DNA of 64,000 nucleotides from Saccharomycopsis phalli (lineage: Eukaryota > Ascomycota > Saccharomycetes > Ascoideales > Saccharomycopsidaceae). Below the pieces are notes generated by a model, which ran no database searches, had not been told where the DNA came from, and was given only the letters and a program-made list of their open reading frames with translations. The position numbers and the translations under genes were made by a program. The stretch is from NCBI GenBank assembly GCA_020342235.1, contig CP073219.1, positions 954,028 through 1,018,027 on the forward strand. The letters run 5' to 3'. Positions 55,384-64,000 of the stretch are shown piece by piece. Each line of letters begins with the position of its first letter. Positions within the stretch are counted from its first letter, which is position 1.

Positions 55384-56766
55384 ATGACTCAGACTTTTCA
55401 GCCGTTGGTTATCCAAAGCACTATTTCTGCCCCTAAGCCCATGGCTGTTGGTGGAGATGGCATATACATCACTCTTGAAGATCCAGTTACAAAGGTTCGC
55501 TCCACATTAATTGATGGCTCTACTGGAGCCTCAGTTGGCGCCGTGGGACATTGTGACCGGGAAATCATTGATGCCATGAAGCAAGCCGCTGAGACTAGTG
55601 TTTATAATTACCCCACTGCAATCTCAAACTACCCCTCTGAAGAATTGGCCAAGTTTTTGATCTGCAACTCACCTGCCCAGGCATTTGGTGCAGCCCTAAT
55701 CACTGGGTCGGGATCGGAGTCAATTGAAAATGCCCTCAAGTTAGCCAAACAATATCAGGACCAAATCGGGCAGTCCCAACGGTACAAGTTTGTTTCACGT
55801 AAACAGTCGTATCACGGATACACATGCGGTGCTCTTGCCTTGGGAGACAATCCGCGAAGAGTGCGCTTTGACAAGTTTCTTGCGCCAAAAGACGTGTTTT
55901 TGAAGTCTGACGCAGTATATCCCTACCGCCAAGCTAAGGAAGGGGAATCGTTGGAGGAATATAAGGACCGGTTGATTAAGCAGGTTGAAAAAGTGTTTGT
56001 TGATAACGACCCTAGTACTATTGTCGCCTGGGTGGGAGAGACCGTTGGCGGGTCTACCTTTGGAACCTGCCCACCACCACCAGGTTACCTTGAAGAAGTT
56101 CGGAATCTTTGCCACAAGCATGGAATTTTATTCATCTTGGATGAGGTCATGTGCGGCATTGGCAGATGTGGCACGTTTCATGCTTGGGAACAATTCTTGC
56201 CAAAGGACAAAGGACCAGATATCCAGACTATAGGAAAGACCCTTGGTGGAGGATACGTCACAATTGCTGCAGTATTAGTATCTCCAAAAGTTAAAGATGG
56301 GTTGGCGTCTGAATCTGGATACATTGTAGGTGGGCAAACCTACCATCAGCATGCATTCAACTGCTCAGTAGCACTAGCAGTGCAAGAAAAAGTTAAACGA
56401 GACGGACTAGTCGAGAATATTAAGCAAAGCGGGAATTATCTTGGCAAGCAATTACAAGAAAAGCTCCTTGGAAAATCTAAGATTGTTGGTGATGTCAGGG
56501 GAGTAGGGGGGTTCTGGTCCATTGAGTTTGTCAAAGATACAAGCACCAAAGAGCCATTTCCAGCCGCTATGAAATTCCACGGTATAGTGGGAAATCAAAT
56601 CACCAAAAATGGTGCAGTTACCATGCCATGCCCAGGTACAGCAGATAATGTTGACGGTGACCATGTTCTCCTCTCCCCAAGCTTTATTATCACTAAGGAG
56701 CAAGTGGCCCAGTTGGTGGAAATCATTGTCCAGTCAATCCAAGAAGTGGAATCTGAATATAGCTGA
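55384..56766 (+). CDS. Class-III PLP aminotransferase, paralogue 1
   Basis: 460 residues, fold-type-I aminotransferase of subgroup III. Motifs: T-G-S-G-S-E-S-I-E-N-A-L-K-L-A-K (about 107-122), S-Y-H-G-Y-T-C-G-A, L-D-E-V-M-C-G-I-G-R-C-G with PLP-binding D253, and the Schiff-base lysine K285 in T-I-G-K-T-L-G-G-G-Y. It resembles uncharacterised fungal aminotransferases of the S. pombe C27F1.05c/C1771.03c type (from memory). It is not ARG8 (present elsewhere), CAR2 or UGA1, which have different N-terminal motifs. Substrate unknown. No targeting peptide. A highly similar gene lies directly downstream, same strand. Confidence 0.85.
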   Translation: MTQTFQPLVIQSTISAPKPMAVGGDGIYITLEDPVTKVRSTLIDGSTGASVGAVGHCDREIIDAMKQAAETSVYNYPTAISNYPSEELAKFLICNSPAQAFGAALITGSGSESIENALKLAKQYQDQIGQSQRYKFVSRKQSYHGYTCGALALGDNPRRVRFDKFLAPKDVFLKSDAVYPYRQAKEGESLEEYKDRLIKQVEKVFVDNDPSTIVAWVGETVGGSTFGTCPPPPGYLEEVRNLCHKHGILFILDEVMCGIGRCGTFHAWEQFLPKDKGPDIQTIGKTLGGGYVTIAAVLVSPKVKDGLASESGYIVGGQTYHQHAFNCSVALAVQEKVKRDGLVENIKQSGNYLGKQLQEKLLGKSKIVGDVRGVGGFWSIEFVKDTSTKEPFPAAMKFHGIVGNQITKNGAVTMPCPGTADNVDGDHVLLSPSFIITKEQVAQLVEIIVQSIQEVESEYS

Positions 56767-56966
56767 GTTGTATACTTTTGTTTTTATCGATATTGGTCAC
56801 ACTAATAAACTGGCCTACCGAGTAGCTCGTATGATCTTACATGTCAAAACGCCAAATGACCACCAAATAATAACAAGCGCCGAATTAACATGCTCATGCT
56901 TTTTGGTTCTCCACCTGATAGATAAAGCTCATCGCAGCTCATCGCGCACTTGCCTGATTTGGAAAG

Positions 56967-58412
56967 ATGCGACATGGCTATATTAACCAGGAAATTTCCA
57001 TGAATTGGTGTAAATTATATATTTTTATTTTACTCATGACTATTTCTGTTATTCAAGGTCACGTCTCTGATATCAAGCCTAGAGTAGTCGATGGCAAAGG
57101 GTGCTACCTCACAATCGAAGACCCCGTTACTAAAGAAAAGATCACAAAGTTGGATGGTGCTACGGGGGCCGCAGTAGGAAATGTCGGATATCGCGATCCG
57201 GAAATCATCGAGGAAATGAAGAAAGCTGCCGAGGAATCCGTGTACAATTTCCCTTTGTACGTGTCCAACTATCCCGCTGAGGAATTGGCCAACTTCTTGA
57301 TTGAATCCTCCCCTACTGGTACTTTTAAGACGGCACTACTCACATGCTCTGGCTCTGAATCAATAGAGAATGCTCTTAAGCTCGCTAAGCAGTACCAAGA
57401 CGAGGTGGGCGAAAAGCAGCGCTACAAGTTTGTCAGCAGAAAAAAGTCTTACCACGGGTATACATTTGGCGCCATGTCCTTGGGCGATAACTCAAGAGCA
57501 ACGCCATTCGATGCCATTGTATGTGACAAGAAAAACCAGTTTATCAAGTCCAGCGCTGTTTACCCATATAGAGATGTGAAGCAGGGAGAATCTTTGGAAC
57601 AATACAAAGATAGATTGGTTCAAGAAGTCGAGCAGGTATTTATTGCCAATGACCCAAGTACTATTGTCGCATGGGTTGCTGAAACCGTTGGTGGTACCAC
57701 TTTTGGAACCTGCCCACCAGTTCCAGGCTATTTTGAAGGAGTTCGAGATTTGTGCCACAAATTTGGCATCTTGTTCATATTGGACGAGGTCATGTGTGGA
57801 GTTGGAAGATGCGGCACGTTTCATGCCTGGGAACAATTCTTGCCAATTGACAAGGGTCCAGATATTCAGACTATAGGTAAGACCCTTGGGGGAGGATATG
57901 TTACTATTGCTGGTGTTTTAGTCTCGCCAAAGGTCACTGATGCCATTGCAAAGGGCTCTAATAACATTTTGGGGGCACAAACATATCACCAACACGCGTT
58001 CAACTCGAGGGTGGCCCTTGCTGTCCAAAAGAAGGTCAAACGTGAAAACATCATTGCGAGTATTCGTGAAAATGGCAGCTATTTTGGCAAAGAACTAGCG
58101 TCAAGACTCTTGGGCAAGTCTAAAACTGTTGGTGACGTGAGAGGCGCAGGGGGATTTTGGTCTATTGAATTGGTACAAGATACTGTAACAAAAGAGCCAT
58201 TTCCGGCAAGTTCCCATTACTATACAAAAGTATACAACAAGCTTTATGAAAATGGACTTATCACTTTACCTGGTGCAGGAACCGTTGACAATGCGGTAGG
58301 TGACCATATCTTATTCTCTCCTAGTCTAAACATCAGCAAAGATGAGATTGACAAAATGTTACAGATCGTGGAGAAATCAATCTTTCAAGTAGAGGCAGAC
58401 TTAGGCTTATGA
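56967..58412 (+). CDS. Class-III PLP aminotransferase, paralogue 2
   Basis: Clearly a tandem duplicate of the preceding gene: the catalytic blocks are almost the same (T-I-G-K-T-L-G-G-G-Y, L-D-E-V-M-C-G-V-G-R-C-G), including S-Y-H-G-Y-T-F-G-A. Three in-frame ATGs compete: 56967 (481 aa), 57000 and 57036 (458 aa). From 57000 the protein would begin with M-N-W-C-K-L-Y-I-F-I-L-L-M-T-I-S, a textbook secretory signal peptide. From 57036 it matches paralogue 1 in length. I list the longest; the short form is more typical of the family. The gene gap is 200 bases. Substrate unknown. Confidence 0.8.
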   Translation: MRHGYINQEISMNWCKLYIFILLMTISVIQGHVSDIKPRVVDGKGCYLTIEDPVTKEKITKLDGATGAAVGNVGYRDPEIIEEMKKAAEESVYNFPLYVSNYPAEELANFLIESSPTGTFKTALLTCSGSESIENALKLAKQYQDEVGEKQRYKFVSRKKSYHGYTFGAMSLGDNSRATPFDAIVCDKKNQFIKSSAVYPYRDVKQGESLEQYKDRLVQEVEQVFIANDPSTIVAWVAETVGGTTFGTCPPVPGYFEGVRDLCHKFGILFILDEVMCGVGRCGTFHAWEQFLPIDKGPDIQTIGKTLGGGYVTIAGVLVSPKVTDAIAKGSNNILGAQTYHQHAFNSRVALAVQKKVKRENIIASIRENGSYFGKELASRLLGKSKTVGDVRGAGGFWSIELVQDTVTKEPFPASSHYYTKVYNKLYENGLITLPGAGTVDNAVGDHILFSPSLNISKDEIDKMLQIVEKSIFQVEADLGL

Positions 58413-58461
58413 TTATATGTTATGGAGGTAGTACTGTACTAGTAATGGCCCATTATGATAT

Positions 58462-61431
58462 CTATAATGATTCGTAAAACAGGTCTTGCAACTCCTTAAT
58501 CAACTTGTTGAAATAAAATTCCTTCAAATGACTTGGTAAATCGTCTTGCTTCTCCATCATAGCCAAAAATTGGTTCAACTTTCCTTTACCTTCGTTGTAT
58601 ATCTTTAAATCTTTGTTACCATATACATCCTTTCCGTTTTCAAATAATGTTTCAGGCAAATCTTTCCAGAAACAGTTCACAGAAATGGACGGAGAAAGTG
58701 TTTTTGTTGCATGCAACCACATATGAGGGATAAACAAAACGTCTCTTGGCTTGAGCACCGTTTCAAAAGGGGTTAGTAATGGATTATTATTGAATGCTAG
58801 TTTAGGGTTTTGGCTGAAAATATCTGGAATAGTGGATGTAGTCCCATGAAAGTTGAGATGGCTGATTTGGGCTGGGGGGTATACTCTGATTAATTTCTCG
58901 CCAACTACTTGCGTAAGCAAGTTAGCAGTGCAGTCATAATGAAGCCAAATTGAAGTCTTTGTAGATGTGATTCTTAGAATAGACAGAAAGAGATTCTCCT
59001 GGTAAATAGACTCAAACGGACCAGGTAAATTGAAATCCAGAGTCAACTCTGGAAAGTCAATTTGAAACACAGTGGCTTTTGAAGTAGGCGCATCGCTAGA
59101 CAAAGACCGGAGATAGAGCTTCTGTCTACTTGACTCGGTGGAGTTAAATACCAGCTGAATAAATTCACCAAAACTAATTTGCCGATACTTGAAGTTCTTG
59201 CTTGAGAAATTGAGTTCTTTCGAAGGTGACTCATGGACTGTGAATTTCCTGTCTGCACCTATTTTGTCTATTAAATATTGTGGGTCCAGCCAGGTGCCGG
59301 AAGACTTGCCAATGTCACAGTCTTCAAACACCACAGGCATATTATTTTCAAGAATTGCCTTCCATTTGGCAGAAGTTAGCTCCTTAAATGGCATTCGAGT
59401 AATTGGGGATATACCTAAACAGGACTTCTGAGCAGATGATTTAGGCACGGTATCTTGAAGTTTTCTGAGTGGCTGTTCGATTCTAGTTGACAAATATTCT
59501 GTAAATTTGGGTAAGATGGAAATCTGCAACATTTCATTCCAGTAAGATCCAAAGGAAAAGCATACAGCACCACCACCAATATAACTTATCTCAGAATTAT
59601 CACGAGAAGTCACGGCAGTACCTCCAATAAGCATTGGAAACTGTTTCCAAGATTCTGAATCAATAACAACCTTCTGTACTCCATCTTTTATCACAACAAT
59701 AGTGGTTTCTTGGTTTAAAACGAATTCATTAGATACTCCTCCAAATAAAATCAAATGCTCACCCAAGAGAACTAAGCTGGCCGAATATCTGGCAATCAAT
59801 GGTGACTTTAACACCTCCTTGGTCACTACCTCATCTCCCAGAATTGTAAAGCTATGCAAAGTATCATTTATATTGTCAAAGGCATCTTTACCACCCAATA
59901 TATATCCAGTTTTACTGGTAGGATCAAAGCAGACTGCCGAACCAATTTTTGAAGGAAGGTCGCACTTTAATTCTGACCAGTTCTTTGTGTCGATGGAATA
60001 TTTTAAAAACATTTTTCCCCTGTTCATTGTACCGCCAACCACAATAATGGTATTATCATCATACTTGAAAGTCACATGACGGAATCTACCATCAGGTAAA
60101 TCAGTCGTCTGGGTCCACTCATAATGCTCATCAACTTTACGGAGTATCCAACAATCCCTAAGTGGTTTATTTGGAGCTAATCTGCCTCCAATCAACATGA
60201 CCAGGTCACTGCCAATATTGGTAAGAGTATGACATAACCTCTCTGGAACATTCGCAGGTTTTATCAACAAATGATCCACATCTTTATCCGAAACTAGCAC
60301 TGAGCTATTAAGTTTTGTTTTGGCAAATCCGGAATTATAAATAATCTTCCCTGTTTCCAATTCACACCCACTGGCAAACCGGCGCTGTAAAAGATTGACT
60401 TTCTTGTTAACTTTGAATTTTAATTTCAAGTCACACACGGGTAATTCAGAAATATAGACATCAAACTGTTGATGATTTCTGACAGCAGGAAATAGTGAAT
60501 TGGCGGTGTTTGTATAATGCCCAAAATAATAATGCATGCAAAATAGATTGAATTCTTCAAATTCATCGAAAGACTCAATTTCATCTATTCTCTGCTTATT
60601 TTCAACATACTTAAGCCAGAAGTCCATTAACAGGATAAGCTCAAAGTGGCCTTGGCCGTTGGTTAATTCATTAAATCGCTCGTGCTGCTGGGAAACAGTA
60701 TGATATTTCTCCTCTACCGATTTAATTGGAGAGTTGATGAAATTAAAATGACTGATCATCGTTTTTACAAACTTATTGTCAAAGTCATTGTATGGTATCA
60801 ATTGTTCAAGAATAAGGAAGTGGGAATTCGGAACTTGACAAGATATTTTAATTATAGAATCGGCCAATTCCGGCAGCATATAAGTTATTGAGACTTCTGC
60901 CAAAAATATTTTAGTAGTAGAACTTTCAAGATTCCCATCAATGAAAGACTTATATGTATCAGGATAATTTAAGTCGCACTTTATAGCCTGGTAATTCTTC
61001 GTTTTAAGAGAAACGATCAGATCATCTGGCGTCTCAATTAATTCCCCTATGATCCCCATAATCTTTTTGGACGATTTAATCATCTTAACTTTTTCTTCTA
61101 TAAGGTCTGGGTAGTCGATATCAATGAACTGGACATTCGGATAGTCCTCCAATACTTGAAATGCAACAGGATCAAACCCACATCCCAAATTAACAATTGT
61201 AATATTTTGTTTATCTGACAAAATATTCCGTAAAGCATACTTAAAGACTAGAAGTCTTAATAGATACCCTCGGTTTATGATTGGAGAACGGCGCTTGAAT
61301 TTAGGGACAAAAGCCTTAAAAAATCCAGGGTCATTTTTGGAATCATCATCTAGTATCTTATAATACAATCTTTCAACAGATCTTTTGGAAACAATCGAAG
61401 AATTATTTGTAGCCTGCACGAATGAGTCCAT
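58462..61431 (-). CDS. PPM2: tRNA wybutosine-synthesising protein 4 fused to a JmjC domain
   Basis: 989 residues. The N-terminal third is an LCMT-type methyltransferase (I-V-N-L-G-C-G-F-D-P-V-A-F, about 77-89), as in Tyw4/Ppm2, which completes wybutosine at position 37 of tRNA-Phe. The middle (about 390-650) has kelch repeats (M-L-I-G-G-R-L-A, I-L-G-G-K-D-A, L-F-G-G-V). The C terminus is a cupin/JmjC domain with iron ligands H831-x-D833 (W-L-H-Y-D) and H907 (F-I-P-H-M-W-L-H), similar to the wybutosine hydroxylase TYW5. S. cerevisiae Ppm2 stops near residue 695, without JmjC. The fused form is common in other fungi, as far as I recall. It is the last single-copy gene before the rDNA. Confidence 0.88.
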   Translation of the reverse strand: MDSFVQATNNSSIVSKRSVERLYYKILDDDSKNDPGFFKAFVPKFKRRSPIINRGYLLRLLVFKYALRNILSDKQNITIVNLGCGFDPVAFQVLEDYPNVQFIDIDYPDLIEEKVKMIKSSKKIMGIIGELIETPDDLIVSLKTKNYQAIKCDLNYPDTYKSFIDGNLESSTTKIFLAEVSITYMLPELADSIIKISCQVPNSHFLILEQLIPYNDFDNKFVKTMISHFNFINSPIKSVEEKYHTVSQQHERFNELTNGQGHFELILLMDFWLKYVENKQRIDEIESFDEFEEFNLFCMHYYFGHYTNTANSLFPAVRNHQQFDVYISELPVCDLKLKFKVNKKVNLLQRRFASGCELETGKIIYNSGFAKTKLNSSVLVSDKDVDHLLIKPANVPERLCHTLTNIGSDLVMLIGGRLAPNKPLRDCWILRKVDEHYEWTQTTDLPDGRFRHVTFKYDDNTIIVVGGTMNRGKMFLKYSIDTKNWSELKCDLPSKIGSAVCFDPTSKTGYILGGKDAFDNINDTLHSFTILGDEVVTKEVLKSPLIARYSASLVLLGEHLILFGGVSNEFVLNQETTIVVIKDGVQKVVIDSESWKQFPMLIGGTAVTSRDNSEISYIGGGAVCFSFGSYWNEMLQISILPKFTEYLSTRIEQPLRKLQDTVPKSSAQKSCLGISPITRMPFKELTSAKWKAILENNMPVVFEDCDIGKSSGTWLDPQYLIDKIGADRKFTVHESPSKELNFSSKNFKYRQISFGEFIQLVFNSTESSRQKLYLRSLSSDAPTSKATVFQIDFPELTLDFNLPGPFESIYQENLFLSILRITSTKTSIWLHYDCTANLLTQVVGEKLIRVYPPAQISHLNFHGTTSTIPDIFSQNPKLAFNNNPLLTPFETVLKPRDVLFIPHMWLHATKTLSPSISVNCFWKDLPETLFENGKDVYGNKDLKIYNEGKGKLNQFLAMMEKQDDLPSHLKEFYFNKLIKELQDLFYESL

Positions 61432-63313
61432 CTTCAGTTGAGCTGCGGTGAAGAAATCAAAATTTTGTGTATGCAGTTGAGTGCGTTAATATGCATCATG
61501 TGCGTCCCGTTTGTTAGAGAAAATATCGAGAGTCACAGCCAGCCAGACACAGTATGAATATACGACTTCAGAATATTATAAAAAAATTTATCCAAAAAAT
61601 ACTTTTGACCCTAATTAAATAAAATTACTCTCTGACATTAATACCGCACTTTAATTAAAACATAAGCTCTCTTGGATAATCGAAAGCTGTCCTACTTTAT
61701 GCAAAGAATCAAGAAGCCCACAACGTTTAAAGAAATATAATAAAAAACCAGGCAGGCAATTACTGGGTACTGAACCAGTAACCCTACACGAGCCCTAACT
61801 GGCTGAGACGTTCTGGTAACATAGACTAAGACAATCAGAGAAATGGGGCTAATATCCCACAATCGTACATGAGATCCAAAGCTGCAACATGCTAGGTTTG
61901 TCAATTCATTTGCAACTCAACTAAACAATAAGCAATCCCTAAGAAACAATAAACAGATTTACAATAGCCTATTCCAATCTTTAATCAATCCACCGACAAA
62001 TAAAATTTCACTAAGCTGTAAAAGAGTATGCCACTCACAACAAACCAGCGACCCAGCTGGCACCTTCGAATCCGAAAAAATACAATAGTCTATCCTTAAC
62101 TCCATTACCTTCTTCCAGTAATTCTATTACTATTTATTTATTGATTTAAAGAGTTTTTGGAGATATATTGAGAGAAAAGGATTGCATGTAAGGTGGTGCA
62201 TGATATTATGGTTGAGCGGTTCGAATCTGGGAAGTGAGGAAATAAAGGAAGAGTGATAAGAGGATAAAAAAAGAAGATATGAAGATATAAATGAGATAAT
62301 ATGAATAAGAAAAAAAAGAGAAATTAAATGATATGATTTTTGATAATTGAAGTGGAGGAAAAAAAAAATGATAAATTTTGAAATTAGAGTGGGAGAGATG
62401 ATAAAATAAAGAAGATGAAATAATATTAAAAGAAGGAAAAAAAAGGAAAAAAAAAATAATAGAAAGAGAAGATGGAATTTTTTTTAACAAGGACAAGTAT
62501 AAAATAAATAATACTAAGGTGTTGTTGTTGGGGAAGATTTGGTGGGTAGGAAATATAAATGGATGGGCGTGGGAGATTTAGTGGGACTGGGGGAGAAAAA
62601 AGGGCAAGGGAGAGAAAAACAAAGCTGCATGTGGGCGGGACGGGCGTTGTGCGTGGGAAAAAGCCGTGCAAAGCATGAAAAATGAAAAAGTCAAGGGGGA
62701 TAAGAAACCTCGATTTTCAAGATTTTTACAAGAGCGTTGTATGTAAAAGCATTTTTTTTTTGCTTAACAGGGGTCGGAGGTTATACATGAGAAAGAAAAC
62801 AAAAAGAAATTGAAAGCGTATGAATAATACGAGTTTAATGGAAGTTTGGAATATTTTTCATATAAATTTATTTTATTTAGCAATGCTGTTTAGTGGAAAA
62901 CCGTTAAAGCTGTTCCGAATAATTAGGAGTAAGCTGGTTTAGAAACAAACAGTATGAGTATTATTACTCAAACAGTCTTAGCCCAGGACTTTTCTGTGGT
63001 TAAGCACTGATGGATTTGGTGGACTACTAGCCTATGGCAAGTAAAAACTAAAGACGAACTTGGGGATCTGTTCTGGGAAATAGCCGGGGCGATATTTTAT
63101 ATCAAACTGTTGATTTCTCAAGGATACTCTCCTTTTTGGAGCGCCATCCTAAGACTACCGGGGGCAACCTTGGTGGGAACTTGGGGGAAGTGGTCCAGAA
63201 GAAATTAAAGAGAGCTACAAGGATTAGCGGGAAAATTAAGTTTTTCTCTGCTACAAACAACTATAATAACTCGGGCGGGTTCTTTGGACCTGCCCACGGC
63301 CTAGCCAAATAGT
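61432..63313. other. Single-copy/rDNA junction, spacer and 5' ETS
   Basis: About 1.9 kb before the 18S gene. AT-rich to about 62200, then a purine-rich tract on the + strand (62216-62480), then a G-rich part (62515-62680) and the 5' ETS. No 5S rRNA gene is seen: none of its internal control sequences occur. The Pol I start site cannot be set from the sequence. The exact edge of the rDNA repeat is not visible. Confidence 0.6.
62216..62480 (+). repeat. Purine-rich low-complexity tract
   Basis: Almost all A/G with T islands: repeated gaagatga, aaaaaaag, gataaaa motifs over about 260 bases. Any frame here on the minus strand is low-complexity and not called. Confidence 0.75.
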
Positions 63314-64000
63314 TATCTGGTTGATCCTGCCAGTAGTCATATGCTTGTCTCAAAGATTAAGCCATGCATGTCTAAGTATAAGCAATTATACAGTGAAACT
63401 GCGAATGGCTCATTAAATCAGTTATCGTTTATTTGATAGTACCTTTACTACTTGGATAACCGTGGTAATTCTAGAGCTAATACATGCTAAAAATCCCGAC
63501 TGTTTGGAAGGGATGTATTTATTAGATAAAAAATCAATGCACTTTGTGCTTTTTGATGATTCATAATAACTTCTCGAATCGCATGGCTTCATGCTAGCGA
63601 TGGTTCATTCAAATTTCTGCCCTATCAACTTTCGATGGTAGGATAGTGGCCTACCATGGTTTCAACGGGTAACGGGGAATAAGGGTTCGATTCCGGAGAG
63701 GGAGCCTGAGAAACGGCTACCACATCCAAGGAAGGCAGCAGGCGCGCAAATTACCCAATCCTAATTCAGGGAGGTAGTGACAATATATAACGATACAGGG
63801 CCCTTTTGGGTCTTGTAATTGGAATGAGTACAATTTAAATACCTTAACGAGGAACAATTGGAGGGCAAGTCTGGTGCCAGCAGCCGCGGTAATTCCAGCT
63901 CCAAGAGCGTATATTAAAGTTGTTGCAGTTAAAAAGCTCGTAGTTGAACTTTGGGTTTGGCTGGCCGGTCCGTTTTTTTACGAGTACTGGTTTCAGCCGA
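63314..64000 (+). rRNA. 18S (SSU) ribosomal RNA, 5' part
   Basis: Begins tatctggttgatcctgccag, the universal 18S start; the conserved gtgccagcagccgcggtaat element is present at about 63873. About 687 of roughly 1790 bases are visible before the window end. The sequence up to the 530 loop looks intact, so this is a real unit rather than a fragment. The identity is secure; its place in the array cannot be seen. Confidence 0.99.

Noticed and set aside
61750-61815. Possible tRNA relic on the minus strand (ggttcagtaccc with stem-like flanks)
   Set aside because: No A-box at the right distance, no anticodon arm and no acceptor stem. Only a short GGGTACT/AGTAACCC stem forms.
62210-62235. ggttcgaatctgg, resembling a tRNA B-box
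   Set aside because: No A-box in the preceding 40-70 bases and no clover-leaf; sits in purine-rich rDNA spacer.
61432-63313. 5S rRNA gene in the spacer before 18S
   Set aside because: None of the conserved 5S internal sequences are present on either strand.

Overview
This window is nuclear DNA of an ascomycete yeast: intron-poor, gene-dense, moderate GC, and ending inside the 18S gene of an rDNA repeat. Almost every long gene is recognisable by its budding-yeast counterpart. Several sites indicate the CUG-Ser group. The first active-site motif of the secreted aspartyl protease reads D-T-G-(CTG)-S-D-L-W, where serine is expected. All leucines in the stalk of a small GPI protein are CTG and become serines. 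CDC60 codon 244 is CTG where the S. cerevisiae protein (from memory) has alanine. Translations under the standard code are therefore probably wrong at CTG codons. I do not name a species.

Layout, left to right. 1-8.2 kb: 3' part of SUP35 (eRF3) with its Q/N/Y/G prion-type tail, an HSP31/DJ-1 relative lacking the nucleophile cysteine, CDC60 (cytosolic Leu-tRNA synthetase), then a 1-kb spacer with an 18-bp minisatellite. 8.2-15 kb: PEX14, a secreted aspartyl protease, a spliced LYAR-type zinc-finger gene, a GNAT acetyltransferase and ELP2. 15-31.5 kb: VPS3 and RSM28 (same neighbours as in S. cerevisiae), SEC8, MCD1/SCC1 and SNF2 (with a short first exon and 66-nt intron). 31.5-40.3 kb: a repeat-bearing spacer, a full-size ABCG transporter (YOL075C/ROA1 type) with two palindromic TCCGCGGA sites in its promoter, an adjacent Zn2Cys6 regulator, ARG8, and the mitochondrial ribosomal protein mL59. 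40.3-41.9 kb: a minisatellite-rich spacer holding two tandem cysteine-rich mini-ORFs of 31 and 44 codons. 41.9-53.3 kb: VNX1, a small Ser-rich GPI protein, GPI15, CBF5, SIS1 (textbook heat-shock element) and SCP160. 53.3-55.4 kb: decayed coding-like DNA. 55.4-61.4 kb: two tandem class-III aminotransferase paralogues and a TYW4-kelch-JmjC fusion. 61.4-64 kb: spacer and the 5' part of 18S rRNA.

Most genes are unrelated housekeeping functions. Local relationships that do look meaningful are: the ABC transporter with PDRE-like sites next to a zinc-cluster gene; GPI15 (GPI-anchor synthesis) divergent from a putative GPI protein; the tandem aminotransferases; the tandem Cys-rich mini-ORFs; and the ARG8/mL59 shared promoter. 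A CCGGGTAA (Reb1-type) octamer recurs at similar distances from start codons in several promoters. Where the longest open frame began at a non-ATG codon or an unlikely upstream codon, I chose the first supported ATG and say so.
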